A stretch of 52,615 nucleotides of DNA from Bacteroidetes bacterium HGW-Bacteroidetes-21 (GTDB lineage: Bacteria > Bacteroidota > Bacteroidia > Bacteroidales > GWA2-32-17). The position numbers and the translations under genes were made by a program. Below the pieces are notes generated by a model. It searched no databases. It had not been told where the DNA came from and saw only the letters and a program-made list of their open reading frames with translations. The stretch covers positions 1 through 52,615 of the forward strand of contig PHDH01000002.1 of NCBI GenBank assembly GCA_002840935.1, given 5' to 3'. Shown piece after piece: positions 43,901 through 51,494 of this stretch. Position 1 is the stretch's first letter. Each line of letters begins with the position of its first letter.

Positions 43901-44142
43901 TGAAATTAGAATCGGGGGATTGTTTGTACATGACTTCGGATGGTTATCCCGATCAGTTTGGAGGTGAAAAAGGCAAGAAGTTTATGTCGAAAAATTTGAA
44001 AGAACTGCTGACCGAAAACGCGGCATTGCCTATGGAAAGTCAAAAAGCTGCATTAGAAAAAGCCTTGGACGAATGGATGAACGGACATGAGGAAAAACAT
44101 GCACAAGTAGACGATATCACCATTATGGGTATCAGGGTGTAA
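40960..44142 (+). CDS. Periplasmic-propeller sensor with SpoIIE/PP2C phosphatase
   Basis: Encodes 1060 residues. The signal peptide ends near residue 20 (FSCFSQ). A two-component-regulator-type propeller (Reg_prop-like blades) covers about 40-640: SNYTQAVTEDAQGLIYVGTAYGI; EIHEIWQDRYGNIWAATQKGV. A Y_Y_Y-like domain (about 662-735) ends in LREGSYVLHVKAVTPG. One transmembrane helix lies at about 742-764, then a coiled coil (764-815). The cytoplasmic PP2C/SpoIIE domain (about 830-1060) has GDYYW, ADCTGHGVPGAFMS, DGMDISL, TSDGYPDQFGG and QVDDITIMG; these supply the metal-binding aspartates. The layout is that of hybrid two-component sensors, with a phosphatase in place of the kinase. By family knowledge such phosphatases act on anti-sigma-antagonist or similar Ser/Thr phosphoproteins; no such target is adjacent. 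Confidence 0.9.
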   Translation: MRKTFLILCCFFSFISCFSQFDRQTVTNFSPRDYGQNYSNYTQAVTEDAQGLIYVGTAYGILQYDGYSWQFIPVKAGAFVTSLACFDKTIYVGSQGDFGYLSPDANGKLTYISLLEQVAEEDKGFTSIWRTLVYDNKVVFQADERIFLYENQKIKVVRPQTSFHLAFTDGTSLYARQREVGLTAFSGNGFQLVDGGAQFADTGIFAILPYEKNSKLVVSQEAGLFVWTDSVFVPLHIRLKDRLQKSMIIGARKLSDGNYALYGLKDGIIVINAEGQILSVYGSGAGLRSSEIHEIWQDRYGNIWAATQKGVSRIQYNSPLSVYGESSGLSGNVQAVASYGSLLYVGTTEGLYYNGLSGSKVFAEVNEMKGSVWVLSQNERGVFAGGESGVWFTDGTRMVQISKAQCSGMLLVPEKKWLIVAGNAGVRFYNSETFTLLLDLPEVMLDAYGIACQTTSENACEIWLGSKTQGVSQIIVTDDLKYQVDFYMGMEDGLPNDWVCAFQAKNKVLFGTSLGMLRFISSSEISELTHDTTAVRGYFDITDFPKGSSGQSVTSFVYNDALSFAALDNFVYQIDLKDSTMNNSFFKTLQLGRFNVIYKQQQNIWIGGDDGLALYDARKASTIQKMSPEMGIRRITVGKDSVIWSGDIPYSGKEIVLPFTQNSLRIDLFSLFSDNGFRLRYSWKLEGMSDEFSDWSNDHIITFSHLREGSYVLHVKAVTPGDQETDETLLYFQILPPWYRSWWAYVIYGIGLIFFIYILILLNTRRLKEKNRKLEEIVKIRTQEVVAQKHEIEIQKETILEILNDLNASITYAQRIQEAILPSKELLKHCFPEHFILYKPRNVVSGDYYWASQVGDWTVITVADCTGHGVPGAFMSMLGISFLNEIVRKKEVTAPDKILNALRDAVIEALRQSLTEGKQKDGMDISLCAINIKTMQCLWAGANNSLYIIRNAANSQLVEFKADKMPIGIHVKMYPFTCHEVKLESGDCLYMTSDGYPDQFGGEKGKKFMSKNLKELLTENAALPMESQKAALEKALDEWMNGHEEKHAQVDDITIMGIRV

Positions 44143-44216
44143 TCTGCAACAAATCGCTAAGCTTTGCTGACAGCAAGCTGATAAATGCTAATTCATTTAA
44201 GTTTTATTTGAAAAAA

Positions 44217-44261
44217 GGCTAAAGTAAAGGTCAGGTCTAATTCTGATCCCTCACTTTAGCC
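44217..44261. terminator. Large hairpin between the convergent SpoIIE and TM2 genes
   Basis: Outer stem GGCTAAAGT / ACTTTAGCC (9 bp) with a second helix inside (GGTCAG pairing with CTGATCC minus one bulge). On the minus strand the hairpin is followed by AGCCTTTTTTC, so it is a good terminator for the TM2 gene; for the plus strand the trailing sequence is weakly T-rich. Confidence 0.75.
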
Positions 44262-44304
44262 AAACAGTTATTTTATTAGGACTAATTGCTATTATCTTTT
44301 CAGC

Positions 44305-44952
44305 CTACCAACCCGGGCCGAGATCGCCAACGATTAAGCGAATGAAGTCGATCAATACCCATATTTCGAGAATGATCAAAATCACGAAGCCTATTAAAAT
44401 TATTGAAGTAATAATTCCTACAAGAAACATTACGAGCTGCCAAATTCCTTTTTTTGTGTTTCCTAGAAAAAAACTGTGAATGCCTAGATATCCAAGGAAA
44501 AAGCAAAGTGCCAAAGCAATAATCTGAGTGTATTCGCCAGCAGGAGATGAAGGAGAAGCTACGCCATACGATATGTCTTTATTCAATTCACTATTTCTTA
44601 AACTATGCTTAATGGTTTTCTTTTCTTTAGCAATTTGTATCTCAGAAGTGGAATTTACATTTGTTGAAGTTGTTTTTTTACTAACTAAAGGATTATCTTT
44701 AGAAGAGGTAGATGCCTGAAGTTGATCATTTTTCACAACAGCTGTTGTTGTATTTTCTTCTGTAATCTGCTGTTTATCATTAGTTTTAATGGCAACATTT
44801 GTCTGCTGAGCTGTTGACGGTTTTTCGTTTGCGGTTTTTGTTTTATTTTCAACATGAAATCCCGGCATGTATTTTCTTCTTTCGATAGAGCAGGATGTAA
44901 AAATAAAGACCGAAATAAGGGTCATTAAAAAAGTAAATTTTAATGTTTTCAT
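44305..44952 (-). CDS. Lipoprotein with disordered linker and TM2 domain
   Basis: Encodes 215 residues. The lipobox FTSC gives Cys21. A linker of roughly 110 residues rich in Thr, Asn, Ser, Lys and Gln follows (about 25-140), probably disordered. The C-terminus is a TM2-type membrane domain (about 145-215): ALCFFLGYLGIHSFFLGNTKKGIWQ, a hydrophobic hairpin, then LIDFIRLIVGD, matching the GxxGxHxFYLG...LIDxxR pattern of TM2 proteins. A lipid anchor at one end and a membrane hairpin at the other imply tethering to two membranes or double anchoring in one. A TATATTTG box sits 29-36 bp upstream, inside the aroA 3' region. Confidence 0.78.
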   Translation of the reverse strand: MKTLKFTFLMTLISVFIFTSCSIERRKYMPGFHVENKTKTANEKPSTAQQTNVAIKTNDKQQITEENTTTAVVKNDQLQASTSSKDNPLVSKKTTSTNVNSTSEIQIAKEKKTIKHSLRNSELNKDISYGVASPSSPAGEYTQIIALALCFFLGYLGIHSFFLGNTKKGIWQLVMFLVGIITSIILIGFVILIILEIWVLIDFIRLIVGDLGPGW

Positions 44953-44980
44953 AGGCGTTTTTTTATTTTTGTTAATTATT

Positions 44981-44988
44981 CAAATATA
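44981..44988 (-). promoter_or_regulatory. -7 box TATATTTG for the TM2 lipoprotein
   Basis: Minus-strand TATATTTG between the aroA stop (44997) and the TM2-lipoprotein ATG (44952). It suggests separate transcription from aroA. Confidence 0.5.
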
Positions 44989-44996
44989 ATCAAAAA

Positions 44997-46250
44997 TCAG
45001 TGTTTTGATTCGTTAAAGTCCGAAAAAAAATCAGGATACGATTTATTGACTGTTTCGTAATGCTCAATTTCGACCGGCATTTTTGCGTTTAACGACATTA
45101 ATGCCAGCGCCATAGCAATACGATGATCATTATGCGAATTGACACTTCCTCCTGTAATTTTTCCCCCGGTAATATGCATTTCGTTCTCTGAAAGTTTGAT
45201 TTGTATTCCCAGTTTTTGAAATTCACTTTGCAGGGAAAGTGCTCTGTTGCTTTCTTTTTGCGTCAGTCGTTGTGTGCCGGTGATGACAGAAGTGCCTTTG
45301 CAGTGTGCGGCAAGGGCTGCCAGAGGTGGGAAGAGGTCGGGGTACATGGTTGCATCGAAGTGAAAGTCATGGAGGTCACTTTTAATGACCGTGACTGCTT
45401 CGTCTGAAAGTGTGACAAGAGCTCCGGCTGACTTTAAAACATCGCAAATTATCCGGTCGCCTTGTGCAGAAGTTGGGTTTAGCCCTTTGATGCATACGTG
45501 TCCGCTGATAGCGGCAGCCGCCATGTGAAAAGCTGCACCACTCCAGTCGCCTTCGACCTGATATTGTAAAGGCTTAAAATGTTGATTACCACGAATGAAA
45601 AAATCGCTAAAATTTTTATGCTGAATAGACACGCCAGCTTTTTCGAGCATTTCCAAAGTCATTGCAATATATGGCTGACTGCAAAGGTTGTGTACATGCA
45701 GGGTCGTATCTCCTTTTGCCAAAGGAAGAGCAATGAGTAAACCTGTAAGCAACTGGGAAGTCTCCGAAGCATCGATCGTGATTTTACCGGGTTGTAATTT
45801 TCCGCTAATATGTAAAGGAAGAAATCCATTTTGGCTGACAACGGTTTTTCCCAGTAACTGAAGGGCTTGTTCAACCATGTGCATGGGGCGGTTGAGAAGG
45901 GAACCCCGACCTTCTATCACTACGCTGTTGTTGTAAAGGGTCGAAATACCTCCGAACATTCTTGCTGCCAGACCCGATTCTCCGCTATGTAAATGAACTG
46001 GAAGATCGTACTGAGACAACCCTTTAATGTGAATGGTATCTCCCTGTATATTGACTTCTGCCCCTATGCTTTTAACTAAGCCGAGAACAGCGTCGGTGTC
46101 GTTGTTAGCTTTGTAGCCAGTTATGACTGACGTTTCGGGGCATAGCGAAGCAAAGGCAACAGCCCTTTGTAAATAGCTTTTTGAGGGCGGAGCGGTAAGG
46201 GTTCCGTAGTATACGCCGGGACTTAGTTTAATGTATGATGTTGGTTCCAA
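44997..46250 (-). CDS. aroA: 3-Phosphoshikimate 1-carboxyvinyltransferase (EPSP synthase)
   Basis: Encodes 417 residues from a TTG start at 46250: an in-frame TAG lies just upstream, and no Met occurs before the active-site motif. It transfers enolpyruvyl from phosphoenolpyruvate to shikimate-3-phosphate. Motifs: TAPPSKSYLQRA (substrate Lys/Ser), LHSGESGLAARMFGG in the place of the common GNAGTxxR loop, GRGSLLNRPM, EGDWSGAAFHMAAAAISG, DATMYPDLFPPLAALAAHCKG and SHNDHRIAMALALM. The altered GNAGT loop marks a divergent class, as is common in Bacteroidota. A -7 box TATTTTTG (minus, 46274-46281) lies upstream. Convergent with nothing; followed by the TM2 lipoprotein. Confidence 0.95.
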   Translation of the reverse strand: MEPTSYIKLSPGVYYGTLTAPPSKSYLQRAVAFASLCPETSVITGYKANNDTDAVLGLVKSIGAEVNIQGDTIHIKGLSQYDLPVHLHSGESGLAARMFGGISTLYNNSVVIEGRGSLLNRPMHMVEQALQLLGKTVVSQNGFLPLHISGKLQPGKITIDASETSQLLTGLLIALPLAKGDTTLHVHNLCSQPYIAMTLEMLEKAGVSIQHKNFSDFFIRGNQHFKPLQYQVEGDWSGAAFHMAAAAISGHVCIKGLNPTSAQGDRIICDVLKSAGALVTLSDEAVTVIKSDLHDFHFDATMYPDLFPPLAALAAHCKGTSVITGTQRLTQKESNRALSLQSEFQKLGIQIKLSENEMHITGGKITGGSVNSHNDHRIAMALALMSLNAKMPVEIEHYETVNKSYPDFFSDFNESKH

Positions 46251-46273
46251 AATCTATATGCAGGGTTATAAAG

Positions 46274-46281
46274 CAAAAATA
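46274..46281 (-). promoter_or_regulatory. -7 box TATTTTTG of aroA
   Basis: Minus-strand TATTTTTG, perfect TAnnTTTG, 24-31 bp upstream of the TTG start at 46250. A -33 TTTG at standard spacing is not evident. Confidence 0.5.
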
Positions 46282-46471
46282 GTCAAAATATAAAGACCTT
46301 TACGTGCCATGTGACAAAAATCCAGATTTTTAAAAACCTAGGATTTCAGAGTGAGATATTTATTTTTTCTATTTCTCAAATTGTTGGGGGTTGGTGTGTA
46401 AATTAAAAAAATGAAAAACGTAAGTTATTTTACAATAATTTCGAACTCTGTTTTCAAAAGCAAATAATTTA

Positions 46472-46479
46472 TACTTTTG
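46472..46479 (+). promoter_or_regulatory. -7 box TACTTTTG of the S41 peptidase gene
   Basis: Perfect TAnnTTTG, 47 bp upstream of the ATG at 46527. The -33 element is not obvious. Confidence 0.45.
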
Positions 46480-46526
46480 TTAAGTTATTATGCTAACTGC
46501 TTTATTTCAGTATTGAAAAACGAACG

Positions 46527-47987
46527 ATGAAAAATATACTTTTATTAATAATTTTTCTTGGAATTACGTCTCAAATCAAATCTCAGACAAATGAATGTTT
46601 GAAAGACTTTGATTTTTTAGTCAAGAAAATTAAAGCCGATTATCCTGGATATCAGGATAAAGTGACAAAGGAATCTGTTGAGGAATTAAACCAATTGGAA
46701 CAAAAAATTCGAGAGCAAATCCGGTTATATCCAGATTCATGTGGCAAATTTCTGTCTTTTTATACCGACTGGTTTAAAGACAATCATTTACGAATTCAGC
46801 GAATATGGCCTTCTTCAGGTTCAAATAAATCAAAAACTTCAAATCACATTTTCTTCACTGGGAATGTCGATACAATTCTTAGTCAAACAAGTGATTCATT
46901 AGAGGGAATTTGGCATTCGTTCGGGGGTGATGTCGCAATAGCTTACAATGCTGATTCGCAGGAGTATTCTGGCATTTCGATTTCTTATCGGGGCTATGAA
47001 AAAAATCAGCTTGTCTTCAAGCTTTCAAATCGATTGGGAAATGAGTTTCAGCTGATATCCTATCCATATTACAATGACTTTCTTCCCGCAAACGGGAAAG
47101 CCTCCATACACATACAAAATAAAGTGCTTGAGCTGCATGAGGATACTCGATTTGTAAAAAAAACGAATTCAACAGTTTCCGACAATGCTCTTTTGTATTC
47201 GTATATCCCTGAATTTCCTAATGGGTCGAATGTTTATCCCGTGGCACTTTCATTGGACGACAGTACATTTTATCTCCGTATTCCCTCCTTTATGGGTGAT
47301 GTTGCAGATGTGCTTGTAAAGAAACATTGGGATGAAATAATGTCGAAGCCAAACCTGATAATAGATATTAGGAACAATGGTGGAGGACAGGATAATTATT
47401 TTCAAATACTAACCGATTTGATTTACAATACTCCATATGTAAGCAAAGGGGTAGAGTGGTATGCCACTGAAAACAACATCCGTATGTTTGAAAAGGCATT
47501 AGAAGATGGCGAAATCCGTAATGGCGAGGAAGGTATCGAATGGACTAAGAGTCTCGTTAAAGAAATGAAAAAAAGTAAAGGAAAATTTGTAATTCATCCA
47601 TTAATGGGGTCCGACAAAACGATTAAAAATGATACTATCTACAAATATCCTTCAAGAGTTGGAATTATTATTAACGAAGGGAATGCGTCATCTGCTGAAC
47701 AGTTTCTGATACAAGCTAAAATGAGTACAAAAACTATATTGTTTGGGAATTCAAATACTGCCGGAGTTTTAGATTATTCTAATGCCATTAGTGAAAATTT
47801 GCCATCAAATAAGTTCAAACTCATTTTTCCCATGACTCGTTCTCGCAGATTGCCTGAATATCCGATAGACAATATCGGGATTTCGCCAGATGTAATGATT
47901 CCCTTTCCATCCAATCCTCAACTTTACGATAGACTTGACCAGTGGGTTTATTTTGTAAAAAACTATTTGGAATTGATGAATAATTAA
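46527..47987 (+). CDS. Secreted S41-family (C-terminal-processing-like) peptidase
   Basis: Encodes 486 residues. The signal peptide ends QIKSQ (about 19). The N-terminal helical part (20-100) is followed by a beta-rich region and an S41/TSPc domain (about 250-450) with LIIDIRNNGGGQDN, RVGIIINEGNASSAEQF (Ser388 or Ser389 as nucleophile) and FGNSNTAGVLDYSN. The Lys found in the GKG motif of CtpA/Tsp enzymes is not present at the corresponding place; TAGVLDYSN-type members instead resemble tricorn-like S41 proteins, so the general base is unclear. No PDZ domain. It should act in the periplasm or outside. An unknown gene follows after 77 bp. Confidence 0.85.
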   Translation: MKNILLLIIFLGITSQIKSQTNECLKDFDFLVKKIKADYPGYQDKVTKESVEELNQLEQKIREQIRLYPDSCGKFLSFYTDWFKDNHLRIQRIWPSSGSNKSKTSNHIFFTGNVDTILSQTSDSLEGIWHSFGGDVAIAYNADSQEYSGISISYRGYEKNQLVFKLSNRLGNEFQLISYPYYNDFLPANGKASIHIQNKVLELHEDTRFVKKTNSTVSDNALLYSYIPEFPNGSNVYPVALSLDDSTFYLRIPSFMGDVADVLVKKHWDEIMSKPNLIIDIRNNGGGQDNYFQILTDLIYNTPYVSKGVEWYATENNIRMFEKALEDGEIRNGEEGIEWTKSLVKEMKKSKGKFVIHPLMGSDKTIKNDTIYKYPSRVGIIINEGNASSAEQFLIQAKMSTKTILFGNSNTAGVLDYSNAISENLPSNKFKLIFPMTRSRRLPEYPIDNIGISPDVMIPFPSNPQLYDRLDQWVYFVKNYLELMNN

Positions 47988-48064
47988 TAAAACAAGTTCA
48001 ATATTTATATTCGCATTATAAATTAAACAAAATAGTCCAGGAATGTAAGAATAGAATACAGAAT

Positions 48065-48640
48065 ATGAGCTTAGGTTATAAATTTTCGTGGTCTGAAATG
48101 GACCTTCTGGCGCAAAGATGGGAGAATTTCGCAATAAAGCATGCAGGCGAATTTAAGATTATTAATTCCCATTCCTTTTCAAATATTTCAGATCCTACTC
48201 TAAGAAAATTCGAGTTGAAAATTCCATTCGAGAATGGACAAATTACCTTTTTAACAACTGAGATAAAACCTCTAAAAGTAAGCTATTCGTTTAATCGAAT
48301 TATTCCCAATGAGTTTTTAATCTATAACGAGGACTATTTCGATAAAATCTTGAAACATTTTGGATTAAATGAACTTGAAATTGGCGATCCTGATTTTGAT
48401 AATAAATTTATTATCAAGGGAAACAATGAGTTTTTATTGAGAAAAATATTGACAAAAGAATGGAAGACATTTTTACAAAGTAATTATTTAGCAAATTTCA
48501 AATTAGAAAAAGTTGAAGTTTGCTCTGTTCTTGAATTAAATATTTCGATAAATGAGTTAGAGGTTTCGAACTTAGCGAAAATAGCGGAGCTATTTAAAGA
48601 CATTATATCAATAATACAATACAAGTGTGAAATAGAATAA
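48065..48640 (+). CDS. Hypothetical cytoplasmic protein
   Basis: Encodes 191 residues without signal peptide or membrane segment. Composition is mixed alpha/beta: an N-terminal amphipathic helix (SWSEMDLLAQRWENFAIKH), strands around RKFELKIPFENGQITFLTTEIKP, and a C-terminal helical part (ISINELEVSNLAKIAELFKDIISIIQ). I do not recognise the family. A weak TATATTCG box lies about 50 bp upstream (48006-48013). It is flanked by a secreted peptidase and an OsmC protein, with no clear functional link. The gene looks real by its start, length and composition. Confidence 0.6.
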   Translation: MSLGYKFSWSEMDLLAQRWENFAIKHAGEFKIINSHSFSNISDPTLRKFELKIPFENGQITFLTTEIKPLKVSYSFNRIIPNEFLIYNEDYFDKILKHFGLNELEIGDPDFDNKFIIKGNNEFLLRKILTKEWKTFLQSNYLANFKLEKVEVCSVLELNISINELEVSNLAKIAELFKDIISIIQYKCEIE

Positions 48641-48729
48641 TTATCATTGAATTTGTATTGCAATATGAAAACAATTGAAATTATTTTGTGAAAAAGTACG
48701 ATGAAGGATCAACTAATAAAAACACTGAG

Positions 48730-49164
48730 ATGAAAGACAAATCTAAAGAACTCGACACATCCCTTACATTAATCAATGATAAACTAAATTTCATTGGATC
48801 TAACGGGTACAATGATCCCATTTCAATAGATTATCTGCCACCTTTAGGTGATAATTTGGGATATACATCACTTGAGCTACTTCTTCTAAGTTTATCTTCG
48901 TGTATAGGGAGTGCTGTTTTGACATTTTTAAGGAAGATGAACAGAGAAATATCTTTTTGTAAAATCAATGCAAAAGGTTTAAGAAGAGAGGAGCACCCAA
49001 CATGTTTTTCAAAAATTATTGTTGAGATAAGCGTAGGTTCTTCCAATGTGACTGACGAAGATATGGCCAAGGTTATTCAACTCTCAGAAGATAAATATTG
49101 TCCTGTTTATGCTATGATTAAGGGGAATGCGGAAATCAATATTGAATACAAAATTGAAAACTGA
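48730..49164 (+). CDS. OsmC/Ohr-family protein
   Basis: Encodes 144 residues from ATG 48730; a GTG at 48688 would add 14 polar residues and cannot be excluded. The OsmC fold is indicated by the segment SLELLLLSLSSCIGSAVLTFLRK (peroxidatic-type Cys region; positions about 55-77) and by the C-terminal SEDKYCPVYAMIKGNAEINIEY holding the second Cys. OsmC/Ohr proteins reduce organic hydroperoxides using the cysteine pair, with lipoyl or dihydrolipoyl donors. Many OsmC-like proteins in Bacteroidota are of unproven substrate. Cytoplasmic. Convergent with the T9SS cargo gene downstream. Confidence 0.85.
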   Translation: MKDKSKELDTSLTLINDKLNFIGSNGYNDPISIDYLPPLGDNLGYTSLELLLLSLSSCIGSAVLTFLRKMNREISFCKINAKGLRREEHPTCFSKIIVEISVGSSNVTDEDMAKVIQLSEDKYCPVYAMIKGNAEINIEYKIEN

Positions 49165-49247
49165 GAAATTTTAAAGTAATCCTAAAGATTTTCGAATTTC
49201 GAGCTTGCCATTTCTATGTTTTTTATATTGGATAGATTTTTAAGTCA

Positions 49248-50579
49248 CTAATTTATTTTTCTTACAACGAGTTTCTGAATTCTTGTTGTTGAACCATCGG
49301 TCATTTTTATTAGATAAAAGCCATTTTGAATGGATGAAATGTTAACATTATTTTTTGTGCTATTCATATGTTGAATTAAAGTGCCATCAATGCTGTAAAT
49401 TTCTATTGTAGAAGGAATAAAGTCAGTATTGAAATATAAATAATCAGTGGCAGGGTTGGGGTAGAAATTGGGTTTGTTTGATATATCATCGTTGTTGATC
49501 ATTTCAGTTAGAAAGTCAAAGCCAATTTCAAATGGAATCCCGTAAATTTCATAAGCATCATTGCCAGAAAATGCTTCGTTAGTGAAGTTTACACTGACGT
49601 TAGGCAAATCGTAATTATGGGCAATGGCTGCACCAAGTATACGAACACTGATTAAGGTGTCATTTATGAGTATTAGTTCGGGAGTAATACCTTGATGAAG
49701 AGTTGAAAAGGTCACTTTTTCCGTTTGATAAAAGTCCTCTCCTATTGTACCCGAAAAGGTTTCGCCGCCATACCTGTTCAATTTGATATATTTGGCAACT
49801 GAATTATCAATGGTGCCGTCATTCGTGCTGTTTTCATAAAACCAGTAGAAATTCTTCGAAACATTGGGTTGCTTAAAATTAATGCTAATATTTTGAAAAG
49901 AATTGTTTTGAACAAGTAGGGAGTCGCCTATTGTGGTTGCATTATTGTGAAGACAGATACCAATATTATAAACTGAATTAATGACTTTGTGAAAAAGGGC
50001 ATTCCCCGCAAAACTTACTTCCAGCAGACTGTCATTGATTTTTACAACTTGCATTGTAAGACCTTCTGGAACATTAGAGCCTGTGGCTTTACCCTGTGAA
50101 ATATAGTCATCATTTTCATTGCCTGTAAAACTTTGTCCATTGATACTTCTCATGATGATTTTCACCGAATAATCTAAAGAAATACTTCCTGAGTTGGAAT
50201 TATCTTCCTGATAGCTATAATTCTGCCATAATAGATTTGGGTAATCAGACCAAACCTGTGGGGCAGGGAAAATACTGCCGGAATAGCAAGTGACTTGCCA
50301 GTTGTCTATTGGGGGAAGTTCTATCCAATCGTAGTTTTTGTAAATCATTGTATCGACATTCATGATGACCCATTTAGGCATACATCCAATTTCATTCGTA
50401 AAATGGAGAGAATAATTGCCAAAAGTCCAGTTGGGATAACCATTTATCTCGCCAGAATACACATATGTTCCATTTGCATCGGCATGTCCTGCGCCAATTA
50501 CATGATAATTTTGTGAGGATAAATGTATCGTGATAGATATTAATATAAGAAGAAGAAAAGTTCTCATATACTTTGTCAT
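49248..50579 (-). CDS. Secreted T9SS cargo protein
   Basis: Encodes 443 residues from ATG 50579 (or 439 from ATG 50567); the longer frame from 50591 overlaps the -7 box and is rejected. The signal peptide ends IHLSSQ. The middle has two similar segments with 'GQSFTGNENDDYISQGKATGSNVPEGLTMQVVKIND' and 'GETFSGTIGEDFYQTEKVTFSTLHQGITPELILIND' wording, an internal duplication of a beta-sandwich unit of about 130 residues. The C-terminus (about 375-443) is a type A T9SS sorting signal: PNFYPNPATDYLYF, IEIYSIDGTLI and GFYLIKMTDG. It should be secreted through T9SS. No enzymatic motif is seen. Confidence 0.87.
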   Translation of the reverse strand: MTKYMRTFLLLILISITIHLSSQNYHVIGAGHADANGTYVYSGEINGYPNWTFGNYSLHFTNEIGCMPKWVIMNVDTMIYKNYDWIELPPIDNWQVTCYSGSIFPAPQVWSDYPNLLWQNYSYQEDNSNSGSISLDYSVKIIMRSINGQSFTGNENDDYISQGKATGSNVPEGLTMQVVKINDSLLEVSFAGNALFHKVINSVYNIGICLHNNATTIGDSLLVQNNSFQNISINFKQPNVSKNFYWFYENSTNDGTIDNSVAKYIKLNRYGGETFSGTIGEDFYQTEKVTFSTLHQGITPELILINDTLISVRILGAAIAHNYDLPNVSVNFTNEAFSGNDAYEIYGIPFEIGFDFLTEMINNDDISNKPNFYPNPATDYLYFNTDFIPSTIEIYSIDGTLIQHMNSTKNNVNISSIQNGFYLIKMTDGSTTRIQKLVVRKIN

Positions 50580-50588
50580 AATATTAAT

Positions 50589-50596
50589 CAAAAATA
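50589..50596 (-). promoter_or_regulatory. -7 box TATTTTTG of the second T9SS cargo gene
   Basis: Minus-strand TATTTTTG 10-17 bp upstream of ATG 50579 and 22-29 bp upstream of ATG 50567. It overlaps the alternative ATG at 50591, which therefore cannot be used from this promoter. Confidence 0.55.
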
Positions 50597-50701
50597 AGTA
50601 AAATTCATGAAATTAAAAACCTTATTGTGGGAATGTGAAAAAGATCAATTACAATTATGGGAAAACAAGAGTAATATTATTACATATTCGTATTTCATTA
50701 C

Positions 50702-50709
50702 TATTTTTG
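50702..50709 (+). promoter_or_regulatory. -7 box TATTTTTG, nearly on top of the 50714 start codon
   Basis: Perfect TAnnTTTG ending only four bases before the ATG at 50714. Transcription would start at or within a few bases of that ATG, so the message may be leaderless. Confidence 0.5.
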
Positions 50710-50713
50710 CTCC

Positions 50714-51454
50714 ATGAAAATTTATATTGGCATTGATGATACCGATAATCTGGAGTCGAGGGGAACCGGTTACAGATCGAGACAATTAGCTGCAGAACTT
50801 AATGTATCTGGGTTTGGAAAAGTCGTAGGAATTACCCGGCATCAGCTGTTTTTTAATTCGGCGATACCTTATACATCACACAACAGTTCGGCTTGTCTTG
50901 AAGTGATAGCCGGAGTGAGAGAAAAGCTTATTGAAATCTCACGACAACATATGATTACGTTTGGAGAGCCCGGTTCTGATGTGGGTTTGTGTGTAGCAGA
51001 TGAAACTCAGGTAAACGAAACCGTGATGAAGTGGGGACAAAGGGCAAAAGTTGAAGTGCTGACCATGGAAGAAGCTTATCAATTGGCAAAGTCAACCGGC
51101 ATTTATCTCGAAGGTTTAACGGGCTTGCATACCGGAATTATTGGCTCAATGGCAGGAGTAGGCCTTCGTGTCACGGGTACGGATGGCCGTCTTATTTGGT
51201 TGCCTGGAAAGGATTTCAGAGAAATCAAGGGAGTGTTATCTAAAAAGGAATTGCTGGATCAGTCGCTGGCAAAAAACATACTAAATCTAGCCAACATGAA
51301 ACCCGTTGATGATTTTGCATTGATCGATACAGGAGAATGGATGCGCCCCGTAATGCATGAAAATCAGGCGGTAATCCTTGTAGAATCAGAGAATGTTGAA
51401 AAAAACACATGGAAAGTGCCTGAAAAAGCAAAAATAAAGATGCTATCCGATTAA
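50714..51454 (+). CDS. TiaS-like 'IGIDDTD' protein (kinase and ferredoxin-like domains only)
   Basis: Encodes 246 residues. The N-terminus MKIYIGIDDTDNLESRGTGY and the later GSDVGLCVAD match archaeal TiaS (tRNA-Ile2 agmatinylcytidine synthetase), whose kinase-like domain uses these Asp residues with ATP and whose adjacent domain is ferredoxin-like. Segments TGIYLEGLTGLHTGIIGSMAGVGLRVTGTDGR also fit. TiaS is about 420 residues with a C-terminal OB-fold and zinc ribbon that bind tRNA; both are absent here, so tRNA modification of the archaeal type is unlikely and a different nucleotide-dependent role is probable. It is 40 bp upstream of a ModE-like regulator and an S-component-like membrane protein. 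Cytoplasmic. Confidence 0.75.
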   Translation: MKIYIGIDDTDNLESRGTGYRSRQLAAELNVSGFGKVVGITRHQLFFNSAIPYTSHNSSACLEVIAGVREKLIEISRQHMITFGEPGSDVGLCVADETQVNETVMKWGQRAKVEVLTMEEAYQLAKSTGIYLEGLTGLHTGIIGSMAGVGLRVTGTDGRLIWLPGKDFREIKGVLSKKELLDQSLAKNILNLANMKPVDDFALIDTGEWMRPVMHENQAVILVESENVEKNTWKVPEKAKIKMLSD

Positions 51455-51461
51455 AAAATTA

Positions 51462-51469
51462 TAATTTTG
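51462..51469 (+). promoter_or_regulatory. -7 box TAATTTTG ahead of the ModE-like gene
   Basis: Perfect TAnnTTTG, 25 bp before the ATG at 51495, in the 40-bp gap after the TiaS-like gene. It could give the regulator its own transcription; no good -33 is seen. Confidence 0.4.
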
Positions 51470-51494
51470 CGACTTGAATTAATTTTCATATCAC

